Shown: positions 49,526 through 62,203 of the stretch, piece after piece
Layout: each line of letters opens with the position of its first letter
Position numbering within the stretch: position 1 is the first letter of the stretch
Assembly (NCBI GenBank): GCA_022376925.1
Contig: JAIOJX010000027.1
Span: 17,873,471 to 17,937,470 of the forward strand
Direction: 5' to 3'
Length of the DNA: 64,000 nucleotides
Source of the DNA: Tragulus kanchil
Taxonomy: Eukaryota > Chordata > Mammalia > Artiodactyla > Tragulidae
The notes under the pieces: model-generated
The model's input: only the letters and a program-made list of their open reading frames with translations
What the model was told of the DNA's origin: nothing
The model's database searches: none
Translations under genes and position numbers: made by a program

Positions 49526-49760
49526 TTTTATTGGTTTTCTATTTTATTTATTTTCATCCATCTTTATTTTTTGGCCTGTGTGGGCTTCCCATCGCAGAAC
49601 ACCAGCTCTGCACGCATGCACTGCAGAGCGCTGGCTCCCAGTTGGACACACTGGTCCAGCCACTCTGGGTCATGTGGGATCTTCCTGAGCCAGGGATCGA
49701 ACCGGTGCCTCTTGCACTGCAAGGCAGACTCTTTACCCACTGGACCACCAGGGAAGCCTC
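49526..49760 (-). mobile_element. CHR-type SINE, copy 2
   Basis: Same element as 48392-48626. Confidence 0.85.
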
Positions 49761-49773
49761 AAGGCGGATATTG

Positions 49774-49984
49774 GGTTACTGTATGTACTTAATCATGTCC
49801 GACTCTTTGCGACCCTATGGACTATAGCCTGCAAGGCTCCTCTTCCCACAGGATTGTCTACGAGAGAACATTGGAGTGGGTTGCCTGTTCTCTTTTTCAG
49901 GGGATCTTCCTGATGCAGGGATTGAACCTGGGTCTCCTGTATTGCAGGTGGATTCTTTAACTCTCTGAGCTATTAGGGAGGCCC
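49774..49984 (-). mobile_element. Bov-tA SINE, copy 2
   Basis: Same element as 48640-48850. Confidence 0.85.
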
Positions 49985-50484
49985 TCGAGTTCCTGGGGGT
50001 CACCTAAAATTAGAATTTTCTCAACTATCTGCCTACTTCCCTGCCAGTTGTTATGCCACTGCGCAGAAGTTCTGTTTTGCTTGTCACACTCTCTGTTTTT
50101 GGCTTTCACATCCAGTTCTACTTCCTGATTCTCTCGCAGGCCGGAAGTGCCAAAATGTGGCAGGGAAGCCCCGTGCTATCCTTCCTGGAAATAAGAAGGT
50201 TTATGAAATTAAAAATCACGGTGAAATTTCTAACCCTGTTGCACAAATGCAACTGTTTCTAACTCAGACTTTCCCAAGGAGTGCCCTCCGGAGGGGAAAA
50301 CCCCACGCATGCTTTCTGTTCACCTTAATGAAGAGACATTCCAATCTGTCAGAAGGGCTTGGAATGCCCACTGAAGGGTAAATGGTCATCCTCCGTCCTG
50401 GTCACGCTGCCTCAGATGGTGCTGGAGTGCTGGGCACCACAGTCTGACTCCCATGACTTAGTTCTGAGATATTGCAGAAGGACG

Positions 50485-50692
50485 AAAGTGAAAGTGTTGT
50501 TTGGTTGGCGTCCAACTTTGCCTCCCCATCCACCCTGGCCCACCAGGCCCTTCTGTTCATGGAGTCTCCAGGCAAGAACACTGGAGTGGGTTGCTGTGCC
50601 CTTTTCCAGGGGCTCTGCCCAACCCAGGGATTGAACCCAGTCTTCTGCATTGCAGGCAGATTCTTTACTGTCTGAGCCACCAGAGAAGGCCA
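50485..50692 (-). mobile_element. Bov-tA SINE
   Basis: Minus-strand: ggagtctccaggcaagaaca, ggattgaacccagtcttctg and gtctgagccaccagagaagg. Confidence 0.85.
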
Positions 50693-51299
50693 CATGAGGC
50701 TACTATTCATTTATGTAAACAAATAGACTTTAAAGTAGCAACTCTTGCCCTGGGCCAAAGTACTCTGTTTTAAATACTGTATCTGACAGCCTATAGAAGT
50801 CATCGTGATTACTACAATGCCTAATTTGGTAGCAAACAGAGTCTCCCTGAACTCTGAATGTAAATGTCTATTGACAGAAATAAAAAATAAACATGTTAAC
50901 ATCCTGTTTTTCCTGTAAAGATGCTGACGTAAAAGAGAAAGTGATATTTTTCTAGGAGTCAAGCATTTTCTGTCTAAAACAGAATCATCGTATTTAATCT
51001 CCTTACTCAACCCAAACCAGACATGGATCCTAAGAATTAACATGAGCAGCATATCAAGTGCTCTTCAATCTAGGAATCTGTTACTTTCTTTTTGATTTCC
51101 AAAAGATGTTGTCCTACTCAGGCATGTGATGCTTGCCTTTGACTATTGTAGCAGGTGTGGCTTGACTTTTATGCTTTATATCCTTGGATCATCTCAAATT
51201 CTAAGGACTAAAATCCTGACTTGTTTTATGTTCCTCTATCATTAATAAAATAAGACAGCGCATCTACTACATTCAAAACTGGTCTAAATAAATTAGAAA

Positions 51300-51500
51300 T
51301 TGACTCAGTGGTAAAAGAATCTGCCTGCTAATGCAGGAGATGCAGGTATGATCTCCAGGTTGGGAAGATTCCCTGGAGAAGGGAATGGAAACCCATTCCA
51401 GTATTTTTGCTTGGAGAATTCCATGGACAGAGGAGTCTGGTGAGCTACAGTCCCTGGGGTTGCCAAAGAGTAGTACAGGGCTTAGTGACTAAACAACAGT
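51300..51500 (+). mobile_element. Bov-tA SINE, copy 1
   Basis: Plus-strand: ggtaaaagaatctgcctgct, ggttgggaagattccctgga and attccatggacagaggagtc. Repeated at 52482. Confidence 0.85.
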
Positions 51501-51771
51501 GAATCACATACAGTAGAAATGCTGTGCCTTGAGCAGCTAAGACAATAAACAAGAAATTGTTCACTTTGAATCATGGTTGTATAGATACAGCACTTTTATC
51601 TACTACCTCATTTTTAAATCAGTGTTCTTGGTTAGATAGCATCCGTGTCATCAGTTTATCTAGTCCCTTGACCTCTGACTGTTTAAAACCATAGGGCCTG
51701 GCTTTCAGGAAGAGTTATAGGGAAGAACTACCACTTAGTATCTATTCCAACGCTCTTAGGGTCTCTTTCTG

Positions 51772-51986
51772 TCGGTGTTCTGTCAGTAAGTGGTACCTGA
51801 CTCTGTGTGACCCCATGCACTGCAGCGTGCTAGGCTTCCCTGGACTCCACTGTCTCTTGGAGTCTGCTCAAGCTCATGCTCATTGAGTCAGTGATGCCAT
51901 CCAACCATCTCACCTTCTGTCACCCCCCTTCTCTTTTCATCCTCTTGTCCTCAATCTTTCCCAGCATCAGGGTCTTTTCCAGTGAG
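51772..51986 (-). mobile_element. BovB fragment, copy 1
   Basis: Contains ctgactctgtgtgaccccat, gagtcagtgatgccatccaa and cccagcatcagggtcttttc. Cut by the duplication junction. Confidence 0.85.
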
Positions 51987-52481
51987 AATTAAACTACAAT
52001 GCCTAATTTGGTAGCAAACAGAGTCTCCCTGAACTCTGAATGTAAATGTCTATTGACAGAAATAAAAAATAAACATGTTAACATCCTGTTTTTCCTGTAA
52101 AGATGCTGACGTAAAAGAGAAAGTGATATTTTTCTAGGAGTCAAGCATTTTCTGTCTAAAACAGAATCATCGTATTTAATCTCCTTACTCAACCCAAACC
52201 AGACATGGATCCTAAGAATTAACATGAGCAGCATATCAAGTGCTCTTCAATCTAGGAATCTGTTACTTTCTTTTTGATTTCCAAAAGATGTTGTCCTACT
52301 CAGGCATGTGATGCTTGCCTTTGACTATTGTAGCAGGTGTGGCTTGACTTTTATGCTTTATATCCTTGGATCATCTCAAATTCTAAGGACTAAAATCCTG
52401 ACTTGTTTTATGTTCCTCTATCATTAATAAAATAAGACAGCGCATCTACTACATTCAAAACTGGTCTAAATAAATTAGAAA

Positions 52482-52682
52482 TTGACTCAGTGGTAAAAGA
52501 ATCTGCCTGCTAATGCAGGAGATGCAGGTATGATCTCCAGGTTGGGAAGATTCCCTGGAGAAGGGAATGGAAACCCATTCCAGTATTTTTGCTTGGAGAA
52601 TTCCATGGACAGAGGAGTCTGGTGAGCTACAGTCCCTGGGGTTGCCAAAGAGTAGTACAGGGCTTAGTGACTAAACAACAGT
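52482..52682 (+). mobile_element. Bov-tA SINE, copy 2
   Basis: Same element as 51300-51500. Confidence 0.85.
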
Positions 52683-52955
52683 GAATCACATACAGTAGAA
52701 ATGCTGTGCCTTGAGCAGCTAAGACAATAAACAAGAAATTGTTCACTTTGCGAATCATGGTTGTATAGATACAGCACTTTTATCTACTACCTCATTTTTA
52801 AATCAGTGTTCTTGGTTAGATAGCATCCGTGTCATCAGTTTATCTAGTCCCTTGACCTCTGACTGTTTAAAACCATAGGGCCTGGCTTTCAGGAAGAGTT
52901 ATAGGGAAGAACTACCACTTAGTATCTATTCCAACGCTCTTAGGGTCTCTTTCTG

Positions 52956-53200
52956 TCGGTGTTCTGTCAGTAAGTGGTACCTGACTCTGTGTGACCCCAT
53001 GCACTGCAGCGTGCTAGGCTTCCCTGGACTCCACTGTCTCTTGGAGTCTGCTCAAGCTCATGCTCATTGAGTCAGTGATGCCATCCAACCATCTCACCTT
53101 CTGTCACCCCCCTTCTCTTTTCATCCTCTTGTCCTCAATCTTTCCCAGCATCAGGGTCTTTTCCAGTGAGTTGGCTCTTCACATCACGTGACCATGGGTG
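52956..53200 (-). mobile_element. BovB fragment, copy 2 (continuous)
   Basis: Same element as 51772-51986 but continuing into agtgagttggctcttcacat, the normal next BovB block, so this is the true right-hand sequence. Confidence 0.85.
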
Positions 53201-55058
53201 GATAGACACAGAGGTGGACTTGGGGAGAGAGAGTCACTGAGTCACGTCCTCATGGCAGTTTGAATTACTTTTGTGGGTTTTTTCTTTTTCTTTTTTTGAG
53301 TTTCCTTTGGCCCATCATTTCAATTTGCCTGGTTCACAGTCCATACTTTGTGTCTCTCAGGATCCTCCCATGTATGCACATGCATCTCTGAGCCAAGATG
53401 AGTCTTACCACAGAGGCGTCTGGGTAGAGCACCCCTTGTCATTGCTCCCTCTTTGGCCTGCAAGGAGCATTTTCTGCACATGTGTGGTCAGGGAGGACTC
53501 TCGTCTTCAGGAATGAGAGACATGTGGTCTGAGCAGGGCACAGCCTCCTCCCTTGATTGTCCTGCTATTTTTGTCTTGGAGTTACAGCCAGTAGCAAATG
53601 AATCTCTAATTGCTTTACCCTGGGGAGGAGGGGCATCTGCCTTCTGCCTCCATAAGCCTGCCAAAGTATTTGTCAGAGGTATAGACTGCTATTCAACCAA
53701 TAGAATCCTATAGTAACACAGGATTTGTAACCAGGAAGACAGACAAACCACAGTGTAACAAGGCAAAGCCTGGGAAAGCTATTCCTATAAACATGGGATG
53801 GATTTGGATCAGAGCGGCAGCCACGGAGCAAAGCCATGTTTTTGCTGGTGAAAGGACTGTTATTTAATCTGCCATCAGTCATGTTTTAATTTATTATTTA
53901 TCAAGATAACATTAGCTGCTAATATTATCTCAGCTTCCTGTGGGCAACACTCATACGTCTACTTCTAAACACAGAGGACTCACCACACAAATTTTACTTT
54001 CTATTCATCTGGAGCAACCATATAGTAGATTTTTTTTTTTTTAAAGAGGGGTGAAAGTATGAAAATGGCCTTAAAGAAAAACTGCTATTTTAATGGAAAA
54101 TCTGAACATCTCTAAAGAGGATTGGACGGTTTGTTGAGATGAGGTTATCTGACCTCTGCCAGAGTTAACTACCTCCTCAGAATCTCATTTACTGAGATCG
54201 TATTCACCTGTATTGCTTTTGATCTGTAATGTATGTTCTTTTGTTGTCTGTGAATTTCTTTTTAAAATAAGGCATCTTAGACTTTTTACAAAAGCCGGTA
54301 TGGACAAGATTAGCCTAAAATATGGAGAGGGTTTGCAGTGATCCCCATGCCAGAGTGTGTGGAGCAGTAGCTTTGTTACATGTGTGTCCTATATCATCTG
54401 TAATCTGGTTTTTCTAAGTCTCTAATTCAGACGTTTGCTGATTCTACTTGAAAAAGCAGGTTGCCTATTCCTTTCTGTTGCTTACAGAGCATCTTTGTGA
54501 GATGGAACAAGAACCTTGATGTTGAGGGGTATACAAGGGCGTATCTGTTGGAAAGCTTCTCTTGACCAGCATAATATGCACACAATATCTTGAGTGCAAT
54601 ATGTTACCAGCTTGCAAAGATGATGGCTGTCTCTTCCTGAAGGTCCATGTGATAAAGTCATCAGGTAGCAGAGATCCCCAGTCACCACTTTGGCCAGGAG
54701 TCTGAAGGCTGAGGTTCTCTCTGTGTATAAGTCTGTCCCATAGTTCCAAGCAAGTCTGCTACTCTTTGGCTGTGAATAACCAAAGTCGCAGGATTCTAGT
54801 GCTGGCTTTGTAACGAAGAACACAGATTTCATGGGCTTTCATTCAGAATTGACTCTGGGAGGCGGGTGGGATTACCTGCACACAACCTAGACATGGCCCC
54901 TTTCCACAACCCACCAGGGCTGCAGCTTTCCTTTTCTTTGCATCGGCTCTAGCGGCATGAACAAAAGTATAGCTCTCTACATATTCCATACACCCCAGGA
55001 ATGAATACTTTGGCCACCTGATGCAAAGAGGCAACTCGTTGGAAATGACTCTGATTCT
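53201..55058. other. Intergenic DNA, no gene recognised
   Basis: Unique sequence. Short T runs only; open frames of about 100 codons on the minus strand near 54.5-54.8 kb overlap each other in different frames and show no domain. Confidence 0.45.
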
Positions 55059-55245
55059 GGGAAAGAGGGAGGGCGGGAAGAGAAGAGGGTGACAGAGGAT
55101 GAGATGATTGGATGGCACCCCTGACTCCTTGGACTTGAGTTTGAGCAGACTCCAGGAGATGGTGAAGGACAAGGGGGGGCTGGCAGGCTGCAGGCCATGG
55201 GATCGCAGAATTGGACATGCAGAGTTAGCCACCGAACAACAACCA
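55059..55245 (+). mobile_element. BovB fragment, copy 1
   Basis: Plus-strand BovB: agatgattggatggcacccc, agtttgagcagactccagga and gttagccaccgaacaacaac at its end. Confidence 0.85.
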
Positions 55246-55569
55246 CAACATGTGTTACTCTGTGTTTGTTTGTTTTCACTAGAATGCCTCACCTTTACTT
55301 TTCTGGACCAAAGAGACGATTACTCATGCTGGGAATCCAGTGCTATCTCTGCTGACAAGATTTTCCTTTTTTTTTCTTGAGCAGAAATAATTGTTGCCTT
55401 ATTTGTATCCCTACAGAAATATATCTGAATTTTTAAGTTAGTACTCTTTCAAAATAGAGGAATGAATCCAATACTCAGGGTCCCGAGAAATCCCTAAAAT
55501 GGTCACGATGGGTAATTTTCAGTTTAGCAAACACTTTTTCATTCTTAGTATGCTCCAGGCTTCATTGTG

Positions 55570-55745
55570 TTTAGAATACGAACTCACTGAATCCTCCTAG
55601 CAGCTGATGGGACAGATACTGTGACTGTTCACACTCACACGATGAGAAAGCATAGAAGCACAGAGTCTAACGTGCTCAAGGTCCCACGTGGGTCAGGATT
55701 AGAACCTAGATTCTGCAGCTTCTGAGGCGATGACCTTGCGCACTC
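55570..55745 (-). mobile_element. MIR SINE, copy 1 (orientation tentative)
   Basis: The blocks acgatgagaaagcatagaag, aaggtcccacgtgggtcagg and attagaacctagattctgca follow MIR core order. Strand is tentative because MIR cores are short and diverged. Confidence 0.65.
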
Positions 55746-56250
55746 CGGCACCGCAGTGTGCCCTGCTGAGAGCTGGTCTTCAGGGGCCTCTACAGCACAG
55801 TTTCCGGCAGATGGAATCATTGCAGAAGCTTCAGTAGGGGACTGATCTCCTTGTTCCTGAAACCACGTAGCCATAGAATGTAGCCGCTCTAAGTTTCCTT
55901 TGGTCTGCAATGCTTGGTTCGGGCGGATGCTCAAAGTCTCACAAAGGATCTCTTCATTCACGTAAAGTGAAGCCCAGAACAGCGTGTTCTCAAGCGAGCC
56001 TGGTGTCTCCCGGGGGGCGGAGATGGCTAGGTCTCATATGTTTTATGATGCTACGTGCTAACTGGAACTCCAGTTGCTCGGAGACTAGGTGTTTCTATAT
56101 CTTACGGTTGCCCTGGACATTTCCTAGGGGTGGAGCCCAACAGTTGAAAGTCCACGGCTTGGGTATGACTTTTCCTTCCTGGACAAATTGGTTTTGAGAT
56201 AGTTCAATGTAGTCCAGAATGTGTAGACCCTCATCTTTGGGGGATATTTT

Positions 56251-56425
56251 GGGAAAGAGGGAGGCGGGAAGAGAAGAGGGTGACAGAGATGATTGGATGG
56301 CACCCTGACTCCTTGGACTTGAGTTTGAGCAGACTCCAGGAGATGGTGAAGGACAAGGGGCTGGCAGGCTGCAGGCCATGGGATCGCAGAATTGGACATG
56401 CAGAGTTAGCCACCGAACAACAACC
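56251..56425 (+). mobile_element. BovB fragment, copy 2
   Basis: Same element as 55059-55245 with about 11 lost bases. Confidence 0.85.
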
Positions 56426-56752
56426 ACAACATGTGTTACTCTGTGTTTGTTTGTTTTCACTAGAATGCCTCACCTTTACTTTTCTGGACCAAAGAGACGA
56501 TTACTCATGCTGGGAATCCAGTGCTATCTCTGCTGACAAGATTTTCCTTTTTTTTTCTTGAGCAGAAATAATTGTTGCCTTATTTGTATCCCTACAGAAA
56601 TATATCTGAATTTTTAAGTTAGTACTCTTTCAAAATAGAGGAATGAATCCAATACTCAGGGTCCCGAGAAATCCCTAAAATGGTCACGATGGGTAATTTT
56701 CAGTTTAGCAAACACTTTTTCATTCTTAGTATGCTCCAGGCTTCATTGTGTT

Positions 56753-56930
56753 TAGAATACGAACTCACTGAATCCTCCTAGCAGCTGATGGGACAGATAC
56801 TGTGACTGTTCACACTCACACGATGAGAAAGCATAGAAGCACAGAGTCTAACGTGCTCAAGGTCCCACGTGGGTCAGGATTAGAACCTAGATTCTGCAGC
56901 TTCTGAGGCGATGACCTTGCGCACTCCGGC
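56753..56930 (-). mobile_element. MIR SINE, copy 2 (orientation tentative)
   Basis: Same element as 55570-55745. Confidence 0.65.
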
Positions 56931-57854
56931 ACCGCAGTGTGCCCTGCTGACGAGAGCTGGTCTTCAGCGCGCCTCTACAGCACAGTTTCCGGCAGATGGA
57001 ATCATTGCAGAAGCTTCAGTAGGGGACTGATCTCCTTGTTCCTGAAACCACGTAGCCATAGAATGTAGCCGCTCTAAGTTTCCTTTGGTCTGCAATGCTT
57101 GGTTCGGGCGGATGCTCAAAGTCTCACAAAGGATCTCTTCATTCACGTAAAGTGAAGCCCAGAACAGCGTGTTCTCAAGCGAGCCTGGTGTCTCCCCGGG
57201 TGGCGGAGATGGCTAGGTCTCATATGTTTTATGATGCTACGTGCTAACTGGAACTCCAGTTGCTCGGAGACTAGGTGTTTCTATATCTTACGGTTGCCCT
57301 GGACATTTCCTAGGGGTGGAGCCCAACAGTTGAAAGTCCACGGCTTGGGTATGACTTTTTCCTTCCTGGACAAATTGGTTTTGAGATAGTTCAATGTAGT
57401 CCAGAATGTGTAGACCCCTCATCTTTGGGGGTATATTTTTTTGCCTTCACGGTCAGTTACCTTGGTGAGTATCCATTGACTAATGATTGATAAGTGTGGA
57501 CTACAGCCAAGAGTATATTTGAACCTCTAGGCTATATTCCCTTGATGAATGCTTTGTTAAATGAGACAAGGAAAAATCACTTTACAAATATAGACTAATC
57601 ATGCACTTCATGCTTTAGCTCTGTGTTTTCCTTCTGATTAGAAACGTAATTATTTCGAAAGTGGTACACATTCACTATGTACATACTATTCAAACATTAC
57701 AGAAAACAGTGCAGATTATAAAGGCCTCTATAAACAGACTCTCAAAGACAACTCTAACTAACAGTTTGATAAACTTCGCTCATTTTAGTGCACACACATA
57801 TATTTATACACATATATTTCTTATCTATGTTTATATATGTTTTCCAGTAAGTTA

Positions 57855-58040
57855 AGAAACCTCCTGCCAATGCAGGAGATGTAGGTTCCATCCCTGGGTC
57901 AGGAAGATCCCCTGGAGGAGGCAATGGTAACCCACTCCAGTCTTCTTGCCAGGAGAATCCCAAGGACAGAGGAGCCTGGTGGGCTACAGTCCATGGCGTC
58001 ACAAAGAGTTGAACTGAGAGACTGAGCATGCATGTATTTA
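57855..58040 (+). mobile_element. Bov-tA SINE
   Basis: Plus-strand: aacctcctgccaatgcagga, gggtcaggaagatcccctgg, gaatcccaaggacagaggag. Single copy. Confidence 0.9.
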
Positions 58041-59190
58041 TCATATTATTATTGATAATAATTTTCAATGAAATTAGGTTATATTGTAAATAGTGTTTTG
58101 AACTTTGCTTTTTAACTAAGCAATAATTACCGAGTGCAAAAGCACTCAGGAAGTATTCCATAATTTCCCTTGTATATGGGATTCTGATAGTTAAAGATGG
58201 TCAATTTCGTATCTCCAAAATGTTCTGTATTTTAATAGATCAAACAACATTTGACATGGGGAAAAAATTGTCATCTTAAGGAATAAAAATTAAAGTTTCT
58301 TTGAACTTCCTCCACTTAGTTTTTGGAATGTTCTTGACCACTGAAATGAACCAATAAATTATATAAGAACTTTTCTATTCATCTTTAATTTAAACACAGG
58401 CACAAAAAACACATGACCTCCCCTCAAATCAACACACGGAAAACAAAACCTTTGCATAACTTCCTGTTAAACTTTCAAGGCAAATAAGTTTAATAATTCA
58501 GATTAAACACACACACACACACACATACGCAAATAGATGGGAAAAAAGCATGTCTAAGAACAGAATCACAATGACCAAGATTTACATTGAATTTGTCTTT
58601 TATTAGATCATTGCCACCTTACCTAATTATCTTTTTTAAACACTTTAGAACATCTGGCAATTTCCATATAGGATAACTTTCCCTTGAAGAGATGTAGAAA
58701 AAATGTAGCGCCATCAGGAGGTAGTGATCAGAATGGGCAATAGATGACACCAGTTAAAAATCTTTGAAGAACATGGGCATGGAGCCAGCAGAACAGAAAC
58801 TAGAACAGGTCTCTTTCTGCCTCTCCCCCATCACGTCTCTCCTCCCTCTGAGCTTGGAGGCTGGCTGCAGCGGAGCCAAAACAGAGCAATTGTCCTGGGA
58901 CATATTAAGAACTGAATTTCACCATGTAAAGAATAGCTTTCTTTCCTTCCTCCTTCCTTCTTTCCATTCCCTCCTTCTGCTCTTTCTCCCTTTCCTTTTT
59001 TTCCATCTGCCATGAGGGGCTACATTATTAGAATTAATGAGAAAAAACTCAAGGCATCAGGTTGCCATATAAGGAAAGTTACTTGACATCAGACCTGAAT
59101 AAAATAGGTTGCTTGCACTGAATGGGAGCAAGAATGAGGATGTTGGTATTATGAACAACAGGAAAAATAATGATCAAACGGTATTGATCA
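58041..59190. other. AT-rich intergenic DNA, CA run at 58507-58524
   Basis: No gene recognised. A short CT-rich tract lies at 58930-59005. Confidence 0.4.
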
Positions 59191-59194
59191 TTGT

Positions 59195-59345
59195 CAAGTG
59201 CATTTCCTGCGTTATCACTGTGAGTCCTTGCCATAACCTCATGAACTAATGATTTTATTATCCCCACTTTACAGATGGGAAATTCAGGATATTAAACCTT
59301 TTTTGGGTGTCTCATGTGATCAGCTTGAATGTAGAGCTAAGTTAC
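59195..59345 (+). mobile_element. MIR-like SINE remnant
   Basis: ttattatccccactttacag followed by atgggaaattcagg matches the MIR core; flanks are diverged. Confidence 0.6.
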
Positions 59346-59769
59346 ATGACAGGGCCTTATCTCAGAGACTAAATTTGTAAGAACTTTGCTTTGCTGAATA
59401 GTAGTGAATCATCTGTTACGGAATTGGCCGTTGAATCATCTGTATAAATATTTAGTAATCTCTCTAACAAGTACTCAAAGCCATTGTGATAATGAGCACG
59501 GAGTGGGATTCAAACAGCTGATGACTTGTCGGTTCAGATCTCACTGGTTTCCCAATTTACGACCAATCAAACACACGGGTCACGGTTTCTGAGCTGGCAA
59601 CTTTAGAAGCCTTCTTCAAACATATTCAAAATTATTATGAATCCTCCCTATACACACACACTGTCTCTCTAATGCTCTCACTCACTCATTTCAGACCCTA
59701 CTTCCTAGTTCTGGTACATGGAACACAGCTTAATAACAATAGACTTTTTGGTGGTTTTAGAAATACAAC

Positions 59770-59908
59770 ATCGGTTTTATTTATTAGCTTATCTATTTTG
59801 GCCATACCATGAGGCATGTGGGATCTTAGTTCCCTGACCAGGGATCGAGCCAGTGCTCCCTGCATTGAGGGTGTGGAATCTTAGCCACTGGACCACCAGG
59901 GAAGTCCT
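59770..59908 (-). mobile_element. CHR-2-type SINE
   Basis: Minus-strand: attttggccataccatgagg, tgtgggatcttagttccctg and tggaccaccagggaagtcct. Confidence 0.85.
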
Positions 59909-60433
59909 GATCACCAACGGACTTAGGAAGATTCCCTCATTAGGCAGATCTGAAACAGGAAACCTTTGCTCGTCTTCAGAATTGCCTTTTGAAAAGTCCT
60001 TCTTGTCACCATAACGATGAAGACAGCTGTGCATCTTTGAGGCTCCTCCATTCTGTTCATTTGAAAGAAGGAATTCGGAGGACCAGAGCCGGGAAGCCAC
60101 TGTGAGGGACCATGTCTGCTTTAAACGACCTCAGGACCAGAGGTATGGGGGTCTCAGAAGAATTTGTTAACAACAGGTGTCCTTAAGTGGCAACATTGCA
60201 TTGTAGGAATAATAAATAGAATATGTCGCTTAATGTCAGGTTTTCTAAGGTTGTAGTAAGTTCTCAACGTGTATAATATCTTCTTTTCAAAAATATATAT
60301 TGAGTGCGACTATCTGGAGGGGTGGGATAGGGGGATACGCATATTACTAATCTGGGAACATACATATCTGTAAACAACAAAACTCTGTAAAAGTTAAAGG
60401 TAAAATAATAATAATAATAAAAAAGAACCTCCA

Positions 60434-60655
60434 GGGCTTCCCTGGTGGTCCAGTGGGTAAGGAAGGGGTGCCGGTTCGAGCCCTGGCCTGGGAAGATCCC
60501 ACATGCCGCGGAGCGGCTGGACCCATGTGTCCAATTACCGAGCCGGAGCTCTGGAGCGCATGCGCCCAGGGCTGGTGCTCTGCGACGACAGATGCCACCG
60601 GGATGTGAGGCCCACAGGAGCCAAAGAACAAAGGTGGATGAAAATAGACAAATGA
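60434..60655 (+). mobile_element. CHR-type SINE, copy 1
   Basis: Plus-strand: ggcttccctggtggtccagt, ggttcgagccctggcctggg and a ggatgaaaata tail. Repeated at 61582. Confidence 0.85.
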
Positions 60656-60868
60656 AAGACCAATAGAAGTGGCCCGCCCACCCCCCTCTCTCCCCAACCT
60701 GCCTCCCCCACCAAAAAAGAACCTCTGGAAAAAAATATATATATTGAATGCTCTGTATTTTGTTTTGTTTGTGTTCTAGTGTGTGTATGGATTTGTCTCT
60801 GTGTTTTCCCTCTCTCTCTCTGCCTCCATGTGTATGTGTGCATGTGTGTGTGTATGTTTGTATTAAAT

Positions 60869-61055
60869 CAGGGGTCCTCAGTCTCCAGAATCTAATGTCT
60901 GATGATATGATGCAATAAGAAAAGAAATAAAGTGCACAGTAAAGGTAATGCACTCGAATCATCCCAAAACCTCTCCCCAGCCCCGACCCTGGTCCACGGA
61001 AAAACTGTCTTCCACGAAACTGGTCTCTGATGCCAAAGAGGCTGGGGGACTGCTG
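60869..61055. mobile_element. Short hAT-type DNA transposon remnant, copy 1
   Basis: Ends caggggtcctcag and gctgggggactgctg are imperfect inverted repeats. The internal aaactgtcttccacgaaact block is familiar from old mammalian non-autonomous DNA transposons. Exact family not named with confidence. Confidence 0.55.
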
Positions 61056-61581
61056 TTAAGTGATATATTCCCTTTATTGTCCTTTTTTTAGCTGGAACCT
61101 AAGATTTCTGAGTGGGACTCATTGCTCGATAGGACAAAGTTCTATCTAAACAGGCTCTCACAACCTGCAGAAATATGACAAGAATAATTAGAAATAATCA
61201 TTAATTTTAAAAAAAGAAAAAAGCATGTAAGTTACTGAATCACAGACAATTGCTAGTTTAAAATTTTGAGAATTCCATCACTCTGTCAGAATGATTTCAC
61301 CTCCACATCTCTTCTACAAAACAAACCGAATTTTTTAAATTTCCCAAGAAGTAGGAATAATAAATAGAATATGTCGCTTAATGTCAGGTTTTCTAAGGTT
61401 GTAGTAAGTTCTCAACGTGTATAATATCTTCTTTTCAAAAATATATATTGAGTGCGACTATCTGGAGGGGTGGGATAGGGGGATACGCATATTACTAATC
61501 TGGGAACATACATATCTGTAAACAACAAAACTCTGTAAAAGTTAAAGGTAAAATAATAATAATAATAAAAAAGAACCTCCA

Positions 61582-61800
61582 GGGCTTCCCTGGTGGTCCA
61601 GTGGGTAAGGAAGGGGTGCCGGTTCGAGCCCTGGCCTGGGAAGATCCCACATGCGCGGAGCGGCTGGACCCATGTGTCCAATTACCGAGCCGGAGCTCTG
61701 GAGCGCATGCGCCCAGGGCTGGTGCTCTGCGACGACAGATGCCACCGGGATGTGAGGCCCACAGGAGCCAAAGAACAAAGGTGGATGAAAATAGACAAAT
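61582..61800 (+). mobile_element. CHR-type SINE, copy 2
   Basis: Same element as 60434-60655, one base shorter. Confidence 0.85.
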
Positions 61801-62015
61801 GAAAGACCAATAGAAGTGGCCCGCCTGCTCCCCTCTCTCCCCAACCTGCCTCCCCCACCAAAAAAGAACCTCTGGAAAAAAATATATATATTGAATGCTC
61901 TGTATTTTGTTTTGTTTGTGTTCTAGTGTGTGTATGGATTTGTCTCTGTGTTTTCCCTCTCTCTCTCTGCCTCCATGTGTATGTGTGCATGTGTGTGTGT
62001 ATGTTTGTATTAAAT

Positions 62016-62203
62016 CAGGGGTCCTCAGTCTCCAGAATCTAATGTCTGATGATATGATGCAATAAGAAAAGAAATAAAGTGCACAGTAAAGGTAATGCAC
62101 TCGAATCATCCCAAAACCTCTCCCCAGCCCCGACCCTGGTCCACGGAAAAACTGTCTTCCACGAAACTGGTCTCTGATGCCAAAGAGGCTGGGGGACTGC
62201 TGT
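62016..62203. mobile_element. Short hAT-type DNA transposon remnant, copy 2
   Basis: Same element as 60869-61055. Confidence 0.55.

Larger units (their letters stand above)
47876..50111. repeat. Tandem direct duplication 14 (offset 1119-1134 bp)
   Basis: Copy 1 is 47876-48977 and copy 2 is 48995-50111, with scrap 48978-48994. Its first 367 bases are also the end of duplication 13, so they occur three times (about 46760, 47876, 48995). The T run is about 10 bases in copy 1 (near 48370) and about 25 in copy 2 (near 49491). Confidence 0.95.
50811..53170. repeat. Tandem direct duplication 15 (offset 1182-1184 bp)
   Basis: Copy 1 is 50811-51986 and copy 2 is 51993-53170. Almost identical; copy 2 has two extra bases (tttgcgaatc, about 52750). 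The junction lies inside a BovB element, which continues correctly only after copy 2. Confidence 0.95.
55059..57430. repeat. Tandem direct duplication 16 (offset 1192 falling to about 1180 bp)
   Basis: Copy 1 is 55059-56247 and copy 2 is 56251-57430. The first 150 bases of copy 2 have lost about 11 single bases relative to copy 1 (G and C runs). Near 55768/56950 and 56010/57196 there are small differences as well. Confidence 0.95.

Noticed and set aside
54465..54832. Minus-strand CDS of 94-116 codons
   Set aside because: Two overlapping frames, no domain or conservation signal; ordinary chance frames.
55635..55961. Minus-strand 108-codon CDS
   Set aside because: A large part of it is MIR SINE sequence, and the second copy is broken by the next junction.
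60264..60962. Minus-strand 232-codon CDS
   Set aside because: It is translation of a CHR SINE, simple GT-rich DNA and a DNA transposon remnant.
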